From assembly GCA_023426435.1 (NCBI GenBank), contig JAFAAS010000124.1:1-31980 (forward strand): 31,980 nt of DNA, given 5' to 3'. A program made the position numbers and the translations under genes. This DNA comes from Verrucomicrobiota bacterium. GTDB taxonomy: Bacteria > Verrucomicrobiota > Verrucomicrobiia > Opitutales > Opitutaceae. Positions 23,302 through 30,630 of the stretch are shown one piece after another; within the stretch, counting starts at the first letter, position 1, and each line of letters opens with the position of its first letter. The notes beneath the pieces are model-generated. The model was given only the letters and a program-made list of their open reading frames with translations, ran no database searches and had not been told where the DNA came from.

Positions 23302-24035
23302 GTGGCGCGGACCCAGTTTATGCGGTGCGGACAAAGGTGCAGTCGTGGGCGACTTGGTGGCTGCGCGCCGGGGTGGCGGGCGTGGCGCTGTGGCTGCTCT
23401 GGGTGGTGTGGCGTCCGGCCGCAGACGTGGAGTGGGCGAAGGTTGAACAACCGCAAAACATGGCGGCGGTGTCGCAGCTGCCGGTGGGCACGGCGTTTTT
23501 GATCAGAGGACGCGTCGAACCGATGCCTGATGACGTAGTGCGCGAGTGGCAGGGACGGTTCGTATTCCGGCACCGTCAACGGCGGGACCTGAGCAGCAGC
23601 AGCGGCAAGACGGTGCGGGTGGTCACGGTCGCCGAGCACCGGCCGGCCTTGCGTTGGGTCGGGGAGGGCGGGGAATGGGTGTTGCCGGCCGACAGCTACG
23701 GGCTGGCACGCGCCCCGCGAATCGAGCCGCGGTTCTGGCCGAGGAAGTGGCTCTGGACGACGCGCGTGGATGACTGGGACCGGAGCAGCACGGGATTTAG
23801 TTCCGGTGAGGAAGCGCTGGCTTTGGGTCGAATCGCGGCCGACGGCACGCCGATGGTCGTAGAGCTGTTGCCCGGTTCGCTTGAGCAGGCGGATGCGCAG
23901 TGGCAGGCGGTGGAGCGACCGCGCTTTTGGCTGATTCTGGCGGTCAAGCTGGTGCTCTCCCTTGGTCTGCTGCTCTGGCTGCTCCGCCGGCCGAAGATGA
24001 TTTCATCGGCCGGACGACAGGATGGCGGGGACTAG
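23298..24035 (+). CDS. Membrane protein with a domain between two helices
   Basis: A 245-residue protein. One helix lies near residues 22-40 and another near 212-230; the segment between them would face the same side of the membrane. That segment begins LPVGTAFLIRGRVEP and has a later GEWVLPADSYGLARAP stretch, which loosely recalls the GIDE/MUL1-type domain; I hold this at low confidence. The start at 23298 overlaps the previous stop (ATGA). It is the last gene of the plus-strand group, and its stop codon overlaps, on the opposite strand, the stop of the out-of-frame end of the convergent giant gene. Confidence 0.66.
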   Translation: MSGADPVYAVRTKVQSWATWWLRAGVAGVALWLLWVVWRPAADVEWAKVEQPQNMAAVSQLPVGTAFLIRGRVEPMPDDVVREWQGRFVFRHRQRRDLSSSSGKTVRVVTVAEHRPALRWVGEGGEWVLPADSYGLARAPRIEPRFWPRKWLWTTRVDDWDRSSTGFSSGEEALALGRIAADGTPMVVELLPGSLEQADAQWQAVERPRFWLILAVKLVLSLGLLLWLLRRPKMISSAGRQDGGD

Positions 24036-24220
24036 GGCTGGGGCGGCGGCAGGGTTTTGAGGCTTTCGGCCGCCTCGACGTGGCCGGCGGCGGCGGCTTT
24101 GGTCCACAGCTCGCGGGCTTTATCGATGTCGCCGGCCATGTAGGCTTTGATGCCGGCGTCGTAGCCTGCGGCGGCGAGAAAGCCGACCTTGGTCTTGGTT
24201 TCTAGTTTTGCGCGGATGAC
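24032..24220 (-). other. Out-of-frame Sel1-like C-terminal segment of the giant gene
   Basis: In the -1 frame relative to the end of the 1113-residue protein, the minus strand reads VIRAKLETKTKVGFLAAAGY, then a typical Sel1-like stretch with KARELWTKAAAAGHVEAAES, and stops at 24032-24034. No ATG opens this frame close upstream, so it looks like the original C-terminus cut off by a frame change within about 24205-24300. Its stop overlaps that of the convergent gene, leaving no intergenic gap. Confidence 0.6.
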
Positions 24221-27200
24221 GTCGGTTGCTCCTTGGTGGCGGCGGCGTTCCTGAGCTGTTCGATCTGCGCGATGCGTTGGCGGAGTTGAGCGGCCTGCCG
24301 CGAATTCGTCCCGAGCGGGCCGTCGAGCAATTGCCGGTAGTCGGCCAGGGCCGAAGGGTAGTCCTTCAGGCGCTCGTGCACTTGCGCGCGCTGCAGGAGG
24401 AGATCGGGCGGGGGTTGACGTCTGAGAGCGATCGCGGCGTTCAGGTCGGCGAGCGCGTCTTGGTGGTCTTCCGCGCCGAGAGCCAGATAGATCGAGGCAT
24501 GCAGGGCGCGTTCGCGATCGTCCGGCGGCGCGGCCTGGATGAGCGGGACGAGGCGCGCGCGCATCGCGCGGCGTTCATCGGCCGGGGCGTGGAGCTCGTT
24601 GAGCAGATTGGCCTCGAATACCGCGAGCGAGAGGCTGCGCGGGCGCAGCACCGCCATCTCTCGCATACGCCGAAGCGCGCGGGCGCGCTCGCCTTCGGCG
24701 ATGTCGAGCTGTGCGAGACCGAGGTGGATCTGCGGGTGCAGGGGATCAAGGGCGATGGCGCGTTCGAGCAGGGCGCGGGCCTCGGCCCGGTCGGCGGGAC
24801 GGTCTGAGAGAATCTGCGCCTTCGCGACGAGCGGCTCGATGCGCTGGGGAAAAAGCCGGATCAACTCGTCCACCGATGGGGCGAAACGCTCGGGCCGGCC
24901 GCGCGCCTCCTCCCATGCCTCGCCCAGTTGGGGCAGCGTCGTTTCAAGCGCACGGTCCGGCTCCAGCGAGGGCGTGAGCGTGGACGGGCCGACGAGGGGT
25001 ATCTCGGCCGCCGCTGCAGCGCCAGCCGGGGCGGCGGTCGCGCTGGTTTGGCGGGAGGCGTTGAGCGAGGCTTGGTTGGCGGCGCGGAGCTGGTCGGTGC
25101 TCTTTTTGATGCCCTCATCCATGCGGGCGAAGATGGCGTTGACCTCGGCGCTGCGCTCCACGATCTCGGCCAGCCTTCCCTCGCGGGTGTTGGCGGCGCG
25201 GGTGCGCTCGGCGAACCTGGGGGCAAGCTTGATGGCGGCGGCGTAGGCGGCCTCGGACTCGTCGTGGCGTTTGAGCCACCAGAGGATTTCACCGCGCATG
25301 AAGTGGGCGTTGGCGAGCTGCTCGCCCTGGAGCATTTTCTTGTCCAAGAGATGATCAACCTCGGTCAGGGCCCGCTCGTGCTGCCGTGCGTAATAGAGGG
25401 CGAGCATGCGGTTGAAGCGGGCGTTTACATGTCCGGGATCGGCCTTCAGCACCGCGTCATAGTCGGCGATCGCGGCCTCGTTGTTGCGCGCGTCGTAGTG
25501 CAGGTTGCCGCGGGCGAAGTAGTGGTCGGGGGCGGCGGCGAGCTTGATCGCCTCGGTGTAGGCCGCGATGGCTTCGGGGCTGTTGCCGAGGGCGCGGGCG
25601 CGGGCGACATGGTCGTAGTCGGGGCGGCGGGCGGCCTGCCATGAGCCGATGATGTTCTGGCCCCGCGCGATGTTGCCGGCGAGCAGCTGGGGATGGGCCA
25701 TGCTGTCGAAAACAAGCTCGCCCTGGTTGAAGCGGAGGGTGCGGCGGACTTGGCCGGTAAGAGGGTTCGTCTCACCGCTGAGGAGGGCGGAGTCGCGGGT
25801 GGGGTTTGCGGAGAAAGGACCAAAGACGACGCCGTTGACGACGTGGCCGCTGCCGTTGAAGCGCAGGATGCCCTCGATGCGTTGGGAGGGGCGGCCGCTT
25901 TGGCTGAAGAGACTGGCGCTGTAGGACCAGTGGCCGACGAGGGAGTCGGGGGGCGCGGCAGACGCGGCGACGGCCGTGCCCACTTGGGGCACGGGTTCCC
26001 GGTTGGCGTGGCGGGCCGCGAGGTCCCTGAATTCCTGCTGCAGGGAGGGCGGGATCAGGGCGCGGAGCGGCTCCACCGCCGCATCTCGCACCCCCATCAG
26101 CGCCTGGTAGGCGTTATAAATGTCGGTGCTGACGAGGTTGAGAAAATCATCACGGACGTAGGCGACGGCCTCGGGGTCGGAGAGCCCGGCTTGGAGCAGG
26201 GCGGTCTGGTATGCGACAAATTGGGCGCCGGCTTCGCGGCCTCGGGCGGACCCGACCGTGAGGCGAAGCCCGGCATGGGCAGCGCGATAGGCGGCGCGGA
26301 GTTGTTCGGGCGTGGCAGCGTGGCGGCGAAGGAAGAGGGCGACGTCCGGCTGGTGGCTCTGATGGAACACCTCGGGGCGCCTGGCGGAGGCGGCGAAAAA
26401 CTCCTGCCAGTTCTTCGCCTCGCGGGTGACGGCGGAGAGTTCGTCCGTGGACGCGGCGGCGGGTGCGGCGGGGCGGGGAGCGGGTTTTGCCGCCACCGCG
26501 GCGGCCGGTGTAGCGGGAGGAGAAGCGGGAGTCGCGGCGACGGCGGGGCGTTGGGCTTCGGAATAAATGGCGGACCAGCCCTGGCCGGGAGAGATTTCCG
26601 GGGCGACGACGCCTTGATGGCGGCTGCGGTGCCGGCCGATTTGCGTGAGGACCTGCTTTTGGTCCGCAGTGAGCATTTCGTTGAAGAGTTCGCTCCAGGG
26701 GAGGGAGCTCACCGTGCGGGCGTCGTAGATCGCGTGGAAATCGGTTTCGATCATTTCGGCGATGATCGGTTTCACGATCGCGGCCGTGGCGGGCATCTCG
26801 AGGCCGCCGCCATAAACCGATCCGATGTAGCGGGAGAGGGCGAAGCCGCGGGCCTGGGTCGGATTCGGCTGTTTGGCGGCACGCTCGAGCTCGGTGCGGT
26901 AGCGGGTGAGTTTCTGTTCCGGAGTGAAGCGCAGGTTGTCGCGCACGCGGTCGCGCGATTCCCGCGCTTTGGTGCGGCCGGCGGCCACGACTTTTTCCCA
27001 TGTTTCCAGCGAGCGGGCCACGTCGCGCACGCCGCCTGTGCCGGACTCGAGGATTTGCGCCAGTCGTTCCAAGGCATCGATGTCGCCGGTGGCGGCGGCT
27101 TTCTCGACCAAGGCCTGTCCGGCGGGCAGGTCTCGCCAGGAGGCGTAACTGTAAGAGCCGACAATCGGGCGGAAATGAAGCGAGGCCAGGCGCAACATGG

Positions 27201-27543
27201 CCGGGACGTCGCCGGTGTCGGCCGCCTGGCGGAAAAGCGCCAGCGCGCGGTCGCCATCCCGGTTTCCACCCTGGCCGGAGGCAATCATGTCGGCGAGCTC
27301 CTGCATGGAAAGCACGTGGCCGGCGGCGGCGGCCCACTCGAACAGGCGCCGGGCTTCGGCGTGACGGGCGGGGATCGACCGCAGCGGTTTCGCCGCGGCG
27401 TAGAGAGTGTCGGGCGGGGAGTCCGCGCGCAGGTGGGCGGTGGTGGCCGGCGGGTTCGGATTTTGCTTCTGGGCCGTCAGCGGGAGGGCGGAGAAGCCGA
27501 TGACAGACACGAGCAGGGTAACGAAGGAGAGCGGGCGAATCAT
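24202..27543 (-). CDS. Large exported Sel1/TPR-repeat protein
   Basis: A 1113-residue protein with a signal peptide (MIRPLSFVTLLVSVIGFSAL, cut near residue 24). Sel1-like repeats occupy about residues 50-190 (AGHVLSMQELADMIASGQGG; DTGDVPAMLRLASLHF; ATGDIDALERLAQILESGTGG). A Pro/Ala-rich linker lies in the middle, then a small beta-rich domain near 530-640 (LVGHWSYSAS...IIGSWQAA), then TPR units (YFARGNLHYDARNNEAAIADY; AHFMRGEILWWLKRHDESE) and further helical repeats to the end. It looks like a periplasmic scaffold. The frame is open to 27618, but the ATG at 27543 starts the signal peptide. An 18-bp palindrome lies 81 bp upstream. The last codons run out of frame with a good Sel1-like sequence immediately after, so the C-terminus is probably truncated. 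Confidence 0.78.
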   Translation of the reverse strand: MIRPLSFVTLLVSVIGFSALPLTAQKQNPNPPATTAHLRADSPPDTLYAAAKPLRSIPARHAEARRLFEWAAAAGHVLSMQELADMIASGQGGNRDGDRALALFRQAADTGDVPAMLRLASLHFRPIVGSYSYASWRDLPAGQALVEKAAATGDIDALERLAQILESGTGGVRDVARSLETWEKVVAAGRTKARESRDRVRDNLRFTPEQKLTRYRTELERAAKQPNPTQARGFALSRYIGSVYGGGLEMPATAAIVKPIIAEMIETDFHAIYDARTVSSLPWSELFNEMLTADQKQVLTQIGRHRSRHQGVVAPEISPGQGWSAIYSEAQRPAVAATPASPPATPAAAVAAKPAPRPAAPAAASTDELSAVTREAKNWQEFFAASARRPEVFHQSHQPDVALFLRRHAATPEQLRAAYRAAHAGLRLTVGSARGREAGAQFVAYQTALLQAGLSDPEAVAYVRDDFLNLVSTDIYNAYQALMGVRDAAVEPLRALIPPSLQQEFRDLAARHANREPVPQVGTAVAASAAPPDSLVGHWSYSASLFSQSGRPSQRIEGILRFNGSGHVVNGVVFGPFSANPTRDSALLSGETNPLTGQVRRTLRFNQGELVFDSMAHPQLLAGNIARGQNIIGSWQAARRPDYDHVARARALGNSPEAIAAYTEAIKLAAAPDHYFARGNLHYDARNNEAAIADYDAVLKADPGHVNARFNRMLALYYARQHERALTEVDHLLDKKMLQGEQLANAHFMRGEILWWLKRHDESEAAYAAAIKLAPRFAERTRAANTREGRLAEIVERSAEVNAIFARMDEGIKKSTDQLRAANQASLNASRQTSATAAPAGAAAAAEIPLVGPSTLTPSLEPDRALETTLPQLGEAWEEARGRPERFAPSVDELIRLFPQRIEPLVAKAQILSDRPADRAEARALLERAIALDPLHPQIHLGLAQLDIAEGERARALRRMREMAVLRPRSLSLAVFEANLLNELHAPADERRAMRARLVPLIQAAPPDDRERALHASIYLALGAEDHQDALADLNAAIALRRQPPPDLLLQRAQVHERLKDYPSALADYRQLLDGPLGTNSRQAAQLRQRIAQIEQLRNAAATKEQPTSSAQN

Positions 27544-27624
27544 GTGCGGCTCCAGGGGTGGAGGGAGGAGCGCGAATAGTTTTTGGCCTTGAGCGGACAG
27601 GGCAATCAAAACGGCCAAGGGCTG

Positions 27625-27642
27625 CTACGCAGACTTGCGTAG
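27625..27642. promoter_or_regulatory. 18-bp palindrome upstream of the Sel1/TPR giant gene
   Basis: On the minus strand CTACGCAAGTCTGCGTAG: 7-bp arms and a 4-base centre, ending 81 bp before the ATG at 27543. Same length and half-site (CTACGYA) as the palindrome at 16543-16560. Confidence 0.58.
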
Positions 27643-27699
27643 GTCGCGATTGAGGTGGTTAAGGGGGGAGGAATTGCCCGGACCTCAGCGCGGTTTGGT

Positions 27700-27724
27700 C
27701 TCACTGAACGAAGTCGAGAAGGGG
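27700..27724. repeat. Fragment of a dispersed repeat (TCGACTTCGTTCAGTGA type)
   Basis: Read on the minus strand, it shares GACTTCG...TCAG...TGA with the fragment at 51-75. It lies in the 364-bp gap between the divergent giant and DUF6498-like genes. That gap also holds the palindrome at 27625-27642 and a TATACT box at 27754-27759; I see no gene in it. Confidence 0.35.
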
Positions 27725-27907
27725 TGAGGCGGTAAGAGATCGTCGAGCGACGCTATACTGGAGAGACCGGCGGGTGCTCCGCTTGACTCGGGACAAGGCG
27801 CTGGTGTGCTGGCGGATGTGCGGTCTCAAGCGGTCGACAAAAACACGACGGAAGGCGGACGGAATGGCGCAGCGAGCGAGGTGGCAGGTGCGAACGCGCG
27901 AGACGGG

Positions 27908-28570
27908 ATGGGGCTGGATTTGGTGGCGTTCGCGGCGGGACTCGCGGTGGCGTGGTATGGAAACTGGCCGCTGACGGCGCTCGTGTGGAGCCTGTGGTTA
28001 TCGAGCCTCGTGATCGGTTACGCCTCCATCGTAACGGCGCTGGTGACTTTCGTCCGGGGGGCTGGAGATGGCGCGGCAGAGATTCGGGCAGGGATGGGAG
28101 GAGGATCGGTCGCCACGAAGGTCGTCCTGGGGGGCATCGGGATATTCATGCTGGCCTTTTTCACGGTGCACTTCGGCGGGTTTCATTGGGGGCACTCCAT
28201 CTTCCTGCAGGTGTTTTTTCCGGTGGAAGGCGCCGTGGGCTCGAAGTCCTTTCCGACTGCGGCGACTTACTGGATGGTGGTGAAGCAGAACGCGTGGTTT
28301 CTGCCGCTGGCCTTGATTGCGCAACGCGACCTGTTTTGGCGCGGTTCGATTCGGTCAGGGGAGGCTCGGACGTTGAAGGAGATCCAGGCGGAGTTCGGGA
28401 CCGACATGGTCGCTCCGTATAAGAACGTGGTGCGGCTGCATCTGCTGATTTTCTTTTTTGCGTTCGCGGTGTTTCTGAAGCTTCCGGCGGCGTTGATCTA
28501 CGTCGTGGTTTACGCGGTTTACTTCTTTCCGTGGCGGGCGGTGAAGGGCTGGAGCACAACGAAGTCGTGA
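27908..28570 (+). CDS. DUF6498-like integral membrane protein
   Basis: A 220-residue protein with five or six membrane helices and the pattern LVWSLWLSSLVIG then FFTVHFGGFHWGHSIFL, which resembles the DUF6498 family of unknown function. The frame is open back to a GTG at 27806, but the first 34 codons look like non-coding sequence (polar, with no helix), so I prefer the ATG at 27908. A TATACT box at 27754-27759 could be a -10 element, with no good -35 box. It stands alone between the minus-strand giant gene and the fusion dehydrogenase. Confidence 0.7.
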   Translation: MGLDLVAFAAGLAVAWYGNWPLTALVWSLWLSSLVIGYASIVTALVTFVRGAGDGAAEIRAGMGGGSVATKVVLGGIGIFMLAFFTVHFGGFHWGHSIFLQVFFPVEGAVGSKSFPTAATYWMVVKQNAWFLPLALIAQRDLFWRGSIRSGEARTLKEIQAEFGTDMVAPYKNVVRLHLLIFFFAFAVFLKLPAALIYVVVYAVYFFPWRAVKGWSTTKS

Positions 28571-28637
28571 ATGGAGTGCCGGCGCGGTTGCGGCGATTTT
28601 TCCGGACTTCGGCGCCGCAAGCTGTAGGGTCGTCCGG

Positions 28638-30572
28638 ATGAGCCCCAAACTCTCCTTCATGACCGCGAACTTCGTCGCCCGGCAGCTGGGCTATCGGATG
28701 ACTGAAGGCTGGATGCAGGGAGAGGATGCGACGCATGCGTGGTTTTCGCCGCGGGAGACATTTGCGGCGCGCTTCGAGGAGATACTGCTCGAGATCAAGG
28801 CGCTGGGTTTCGATGCGATCGATCTGTGGGCGGCGCATCTGCATTGGCGGTGGGCGACGCTCGGTCACATCGAAGCGGCGAAGCGATTGCTCGCGCAGCA
28901 TGATCTGAAGCTTCGGTCCTATGCGGCGTGGGTGCCGGGTGGCGTGGAAGATTTGCGGGCGGCGTGTCGGTTGTGTGTCGAACTGGGGTTGCCGATCATG
29001 GCGGGAAATATCGCCGCGTGGAACACGCAGCGGGCGGAGGCGGTTGCGATCCTGCGCGAGTATGGCGTGCGGTATGCGGCGGAGAATCATCCAGAGAAAA
29101 GTGCCGACGAGATGCTCACGCGATTGGGCGAAGGCGATGACGACGTCGCGGGCATCGCGCTCGATACGGGGTGGTGTGCGACGCAGGGCTGGGATCCGGT
29201 TTCGGCGGTGAAGGAGTTGGGGCCGCGGTTGTTTGCGGTGCATTTGAAGGACGTCAAAGCGCGCCGGGAGGAGAAAACGGGACTGCCGTTCGTCGACATG
29301 GGGCACGAGACGTGTCGGCCTGGAGACGGCGTGGTGCCGGTGGAGGCGGTGCTGCGGGCGTTGCGGATGATCGATTTTCGCGGGCCGATCGCGATCGAGC
29401 ATGAGCCGGAAACGTTCGATCCGCGCGAGGACGTGCGTGGAGGGCGCGAGCGGGTTGAACGCGGGTGGCAGGCGGTCGAAGTGCGGGAAAGCGCGCGGCC
29501 GTTGCGAGTGGCGGTGGTCGGTTGCGGTAATATTGCGGGCGCCTATGGCGAAGCGATGCGCGCTTACTCGCAGATCGAGATTGCGGGAGCGACCGATCTC
29601 AATCGCGAGGCGGCGGAAGCGTGGGTGAGCAAGAACGGCGGGAAGGTGTATTCGGATTTAGGAGACGTGTTGGCCGATTCGTCGGTCGAGGCGGTAGTGA
29701 ACTTAACGATACAACAGGCGCACGTGGAAGTGGTCACTCGCTGCCTGGAGGCAGGAAAGCATGTGCATTCGGAGAAGCCACTCGCGTCCACGTATCGTGA
29801 GGCGAAGCAGTTGGTCGATCTCGCGGAAGCGCGAGGATTGCGGCTGAGTTGCGCGCCGGTGACGTGGTTGGGCGAGGCGCAACAAACGGCGTGGAAGCGG
29901 GTGCGCGAAGGAACGGTCGGCACGCCGCGCGTGGCTTATGCGACGGTGGATTGGGGGCGGATCGAGACGTGGCATCCGAATCCGGCGCCGTTTTATGCGG
30001 TGGGCCCGGTGTTCGATGTCGGCGTTTATCCGCTATCGTTGCTTACGGCGTGGTTTGGTCCGGTGAAAAAAGTAACGGCCGACGGAGGAATTCTGCTGCC
30101 GGATCGGGTCACGAAGGAGGGCAAACCTTTCACGACGAAAACGGAGGATTGGATCGTGGCGGCGCTGGAGTTTGCGAATGGATTTCGGACGCGGTTGACG
30201 GCGAATTTTTATGTGGGAGATCCGGCCGAGAAGCAGGCGGGGCTCGAGATTCACGGTGACAAAGGATCGATCGCGACGGCGTGGTTTGCGGCGACGGCGG
30301 AAGTGAAAGCGGGGGATTTTGGCGGCCGTTATCGGAAGGTTTTTCCGGTGCGGGAGCCGGCAGGAGAGGGCGAGTGGTATTGTGACTGGGCGGCGGGTTT
30401 GCTCGAGCTTTGGCGCGGTTTGCGGTCAGGAACACCGCATCCGACGACGGGCGCGCATGCGGCGCATGTGGTCGATGTGATGGAGTCGATTCATCGCGCG
30501 GTGCGGGAAGGGTGCGCGATTGAACTGACGAGCACGTTTCCGGCGCCGGAGCCGTTGGCGTGGGCGAAATAA
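28638..30572 (+). CDS. Fusion of sugar-phosphate isomerase/epimerase TIM barrel and Gfo/Idh/MocA oxidoreductase
   Basis: A 644-residue two-domain protein. Residues 1-270 form a xylose-isomerase-like TIM barrel; likely metal ligands are Glu149 (AENHPE), Asp176 (ALDTGW), His202 (AVHLKD) and Glu254 (AIEHEPE). Residues 289-640 form an NAD(P)-dependent dehydrogenase with the nucleotide-binding turn VVGCGNIAGAYGEA and the EKP motif at 379-381. The two families are usually separate enzymes encoded side by side in inositol or unusual-sugar catabolism; here they are joined by a linker of about 20 residues. A channelled epimerase-dehydrogenase pair acting on a sugar or cyclitol is the simplest reading; the substrate is unknown. 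No transporter or regulator gene is adjacent. Confidence 0.87.
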   Translation: MSPKLSFMTANFVARQLGYRMTEGWMQGEDATHAWFSPRETFAARFEEILLEIKALGFDAIDLWAAHLHWRWATLGHIEAAKRLLAQHDLKLRSYAAWVPGGVEDLRAACRLCVELGLPIMAGNIAAWNTQRAEAVAILREYGVRYAAENHPEKSADEMLTRLGEGDDDVAGIALDTGWCATQGWDPVSAVKELGPRLFAVHLKDVKARREEKTGLPFVDMGHETCRPGDGVVPVEAVLRALRMIDFRGPIAIEHEPETFDPREDVRGGRERVERGWQAVEVRESARPLRVAVVGCGNIAGAYGEAMRAYSQIEIAGATDLNREAAEAWVSKNGGKVYSDLGDVLADSSVEAVVNLTIQQAHVEVVTRCLEAGKHVHSEKPLASTYREAKQLVDLAEARGLRLSCAPVTWLGEAQQTAWKRVREGTVGTPRVAYATVDWGRIETWHPNPAPFYAVGPVFDVGVYPLSLLTAWFGPVKKVTADGGILLPDRVTKEGKPFTTKTEDWIVAALEFANGFRTRLTANFYVGDPAEKQAGLEIHGDKGSIATAWFAATAEVKAGDFGGRYRKVFPVREPAGEGEWYCDWAAGLLELWRGLRSGTPHPTTGAHAAHVVDVMESIHRAVREGCAIELTSTFPAPEPLAWAK

Positions 30573-30597
30573 AAAAGGCGGGTGATTCACCCGCCTT
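30571..30597 (-). terminator. Rho-independent terminator after thrS
   Basis: On the minus strand: AAGGCGGGTG, loop AAT, CACCCGCCTT, then a T run (the A run at 30571-30576 on the plus strand). It overlaps the last bases of the convergent fusion-dehydrogenase gene. On the plus strand no T run follows, so it serves mainly thrS. Confidence 0.88.
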
Positions 30598-30630
30598 GAA
30601 ATAGAAGGCCGTGGTCCGGCGTCGCGAAGA

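Noticed and set aside
24202..24215. Programmed -1 frameshift signal at the giant gene's stop
   Set aside because: CAA AAC is preceded by G, which does not fit X XXY YYZ, and no downstream pseudoknot was recognised.
25693..27579. A 628-codon open frame opposite the Sel1/TPR giant
   Set aside because: Gly/Val/Glu-rich shadow; the minus strand has a signal peptide and recognisable repeats.
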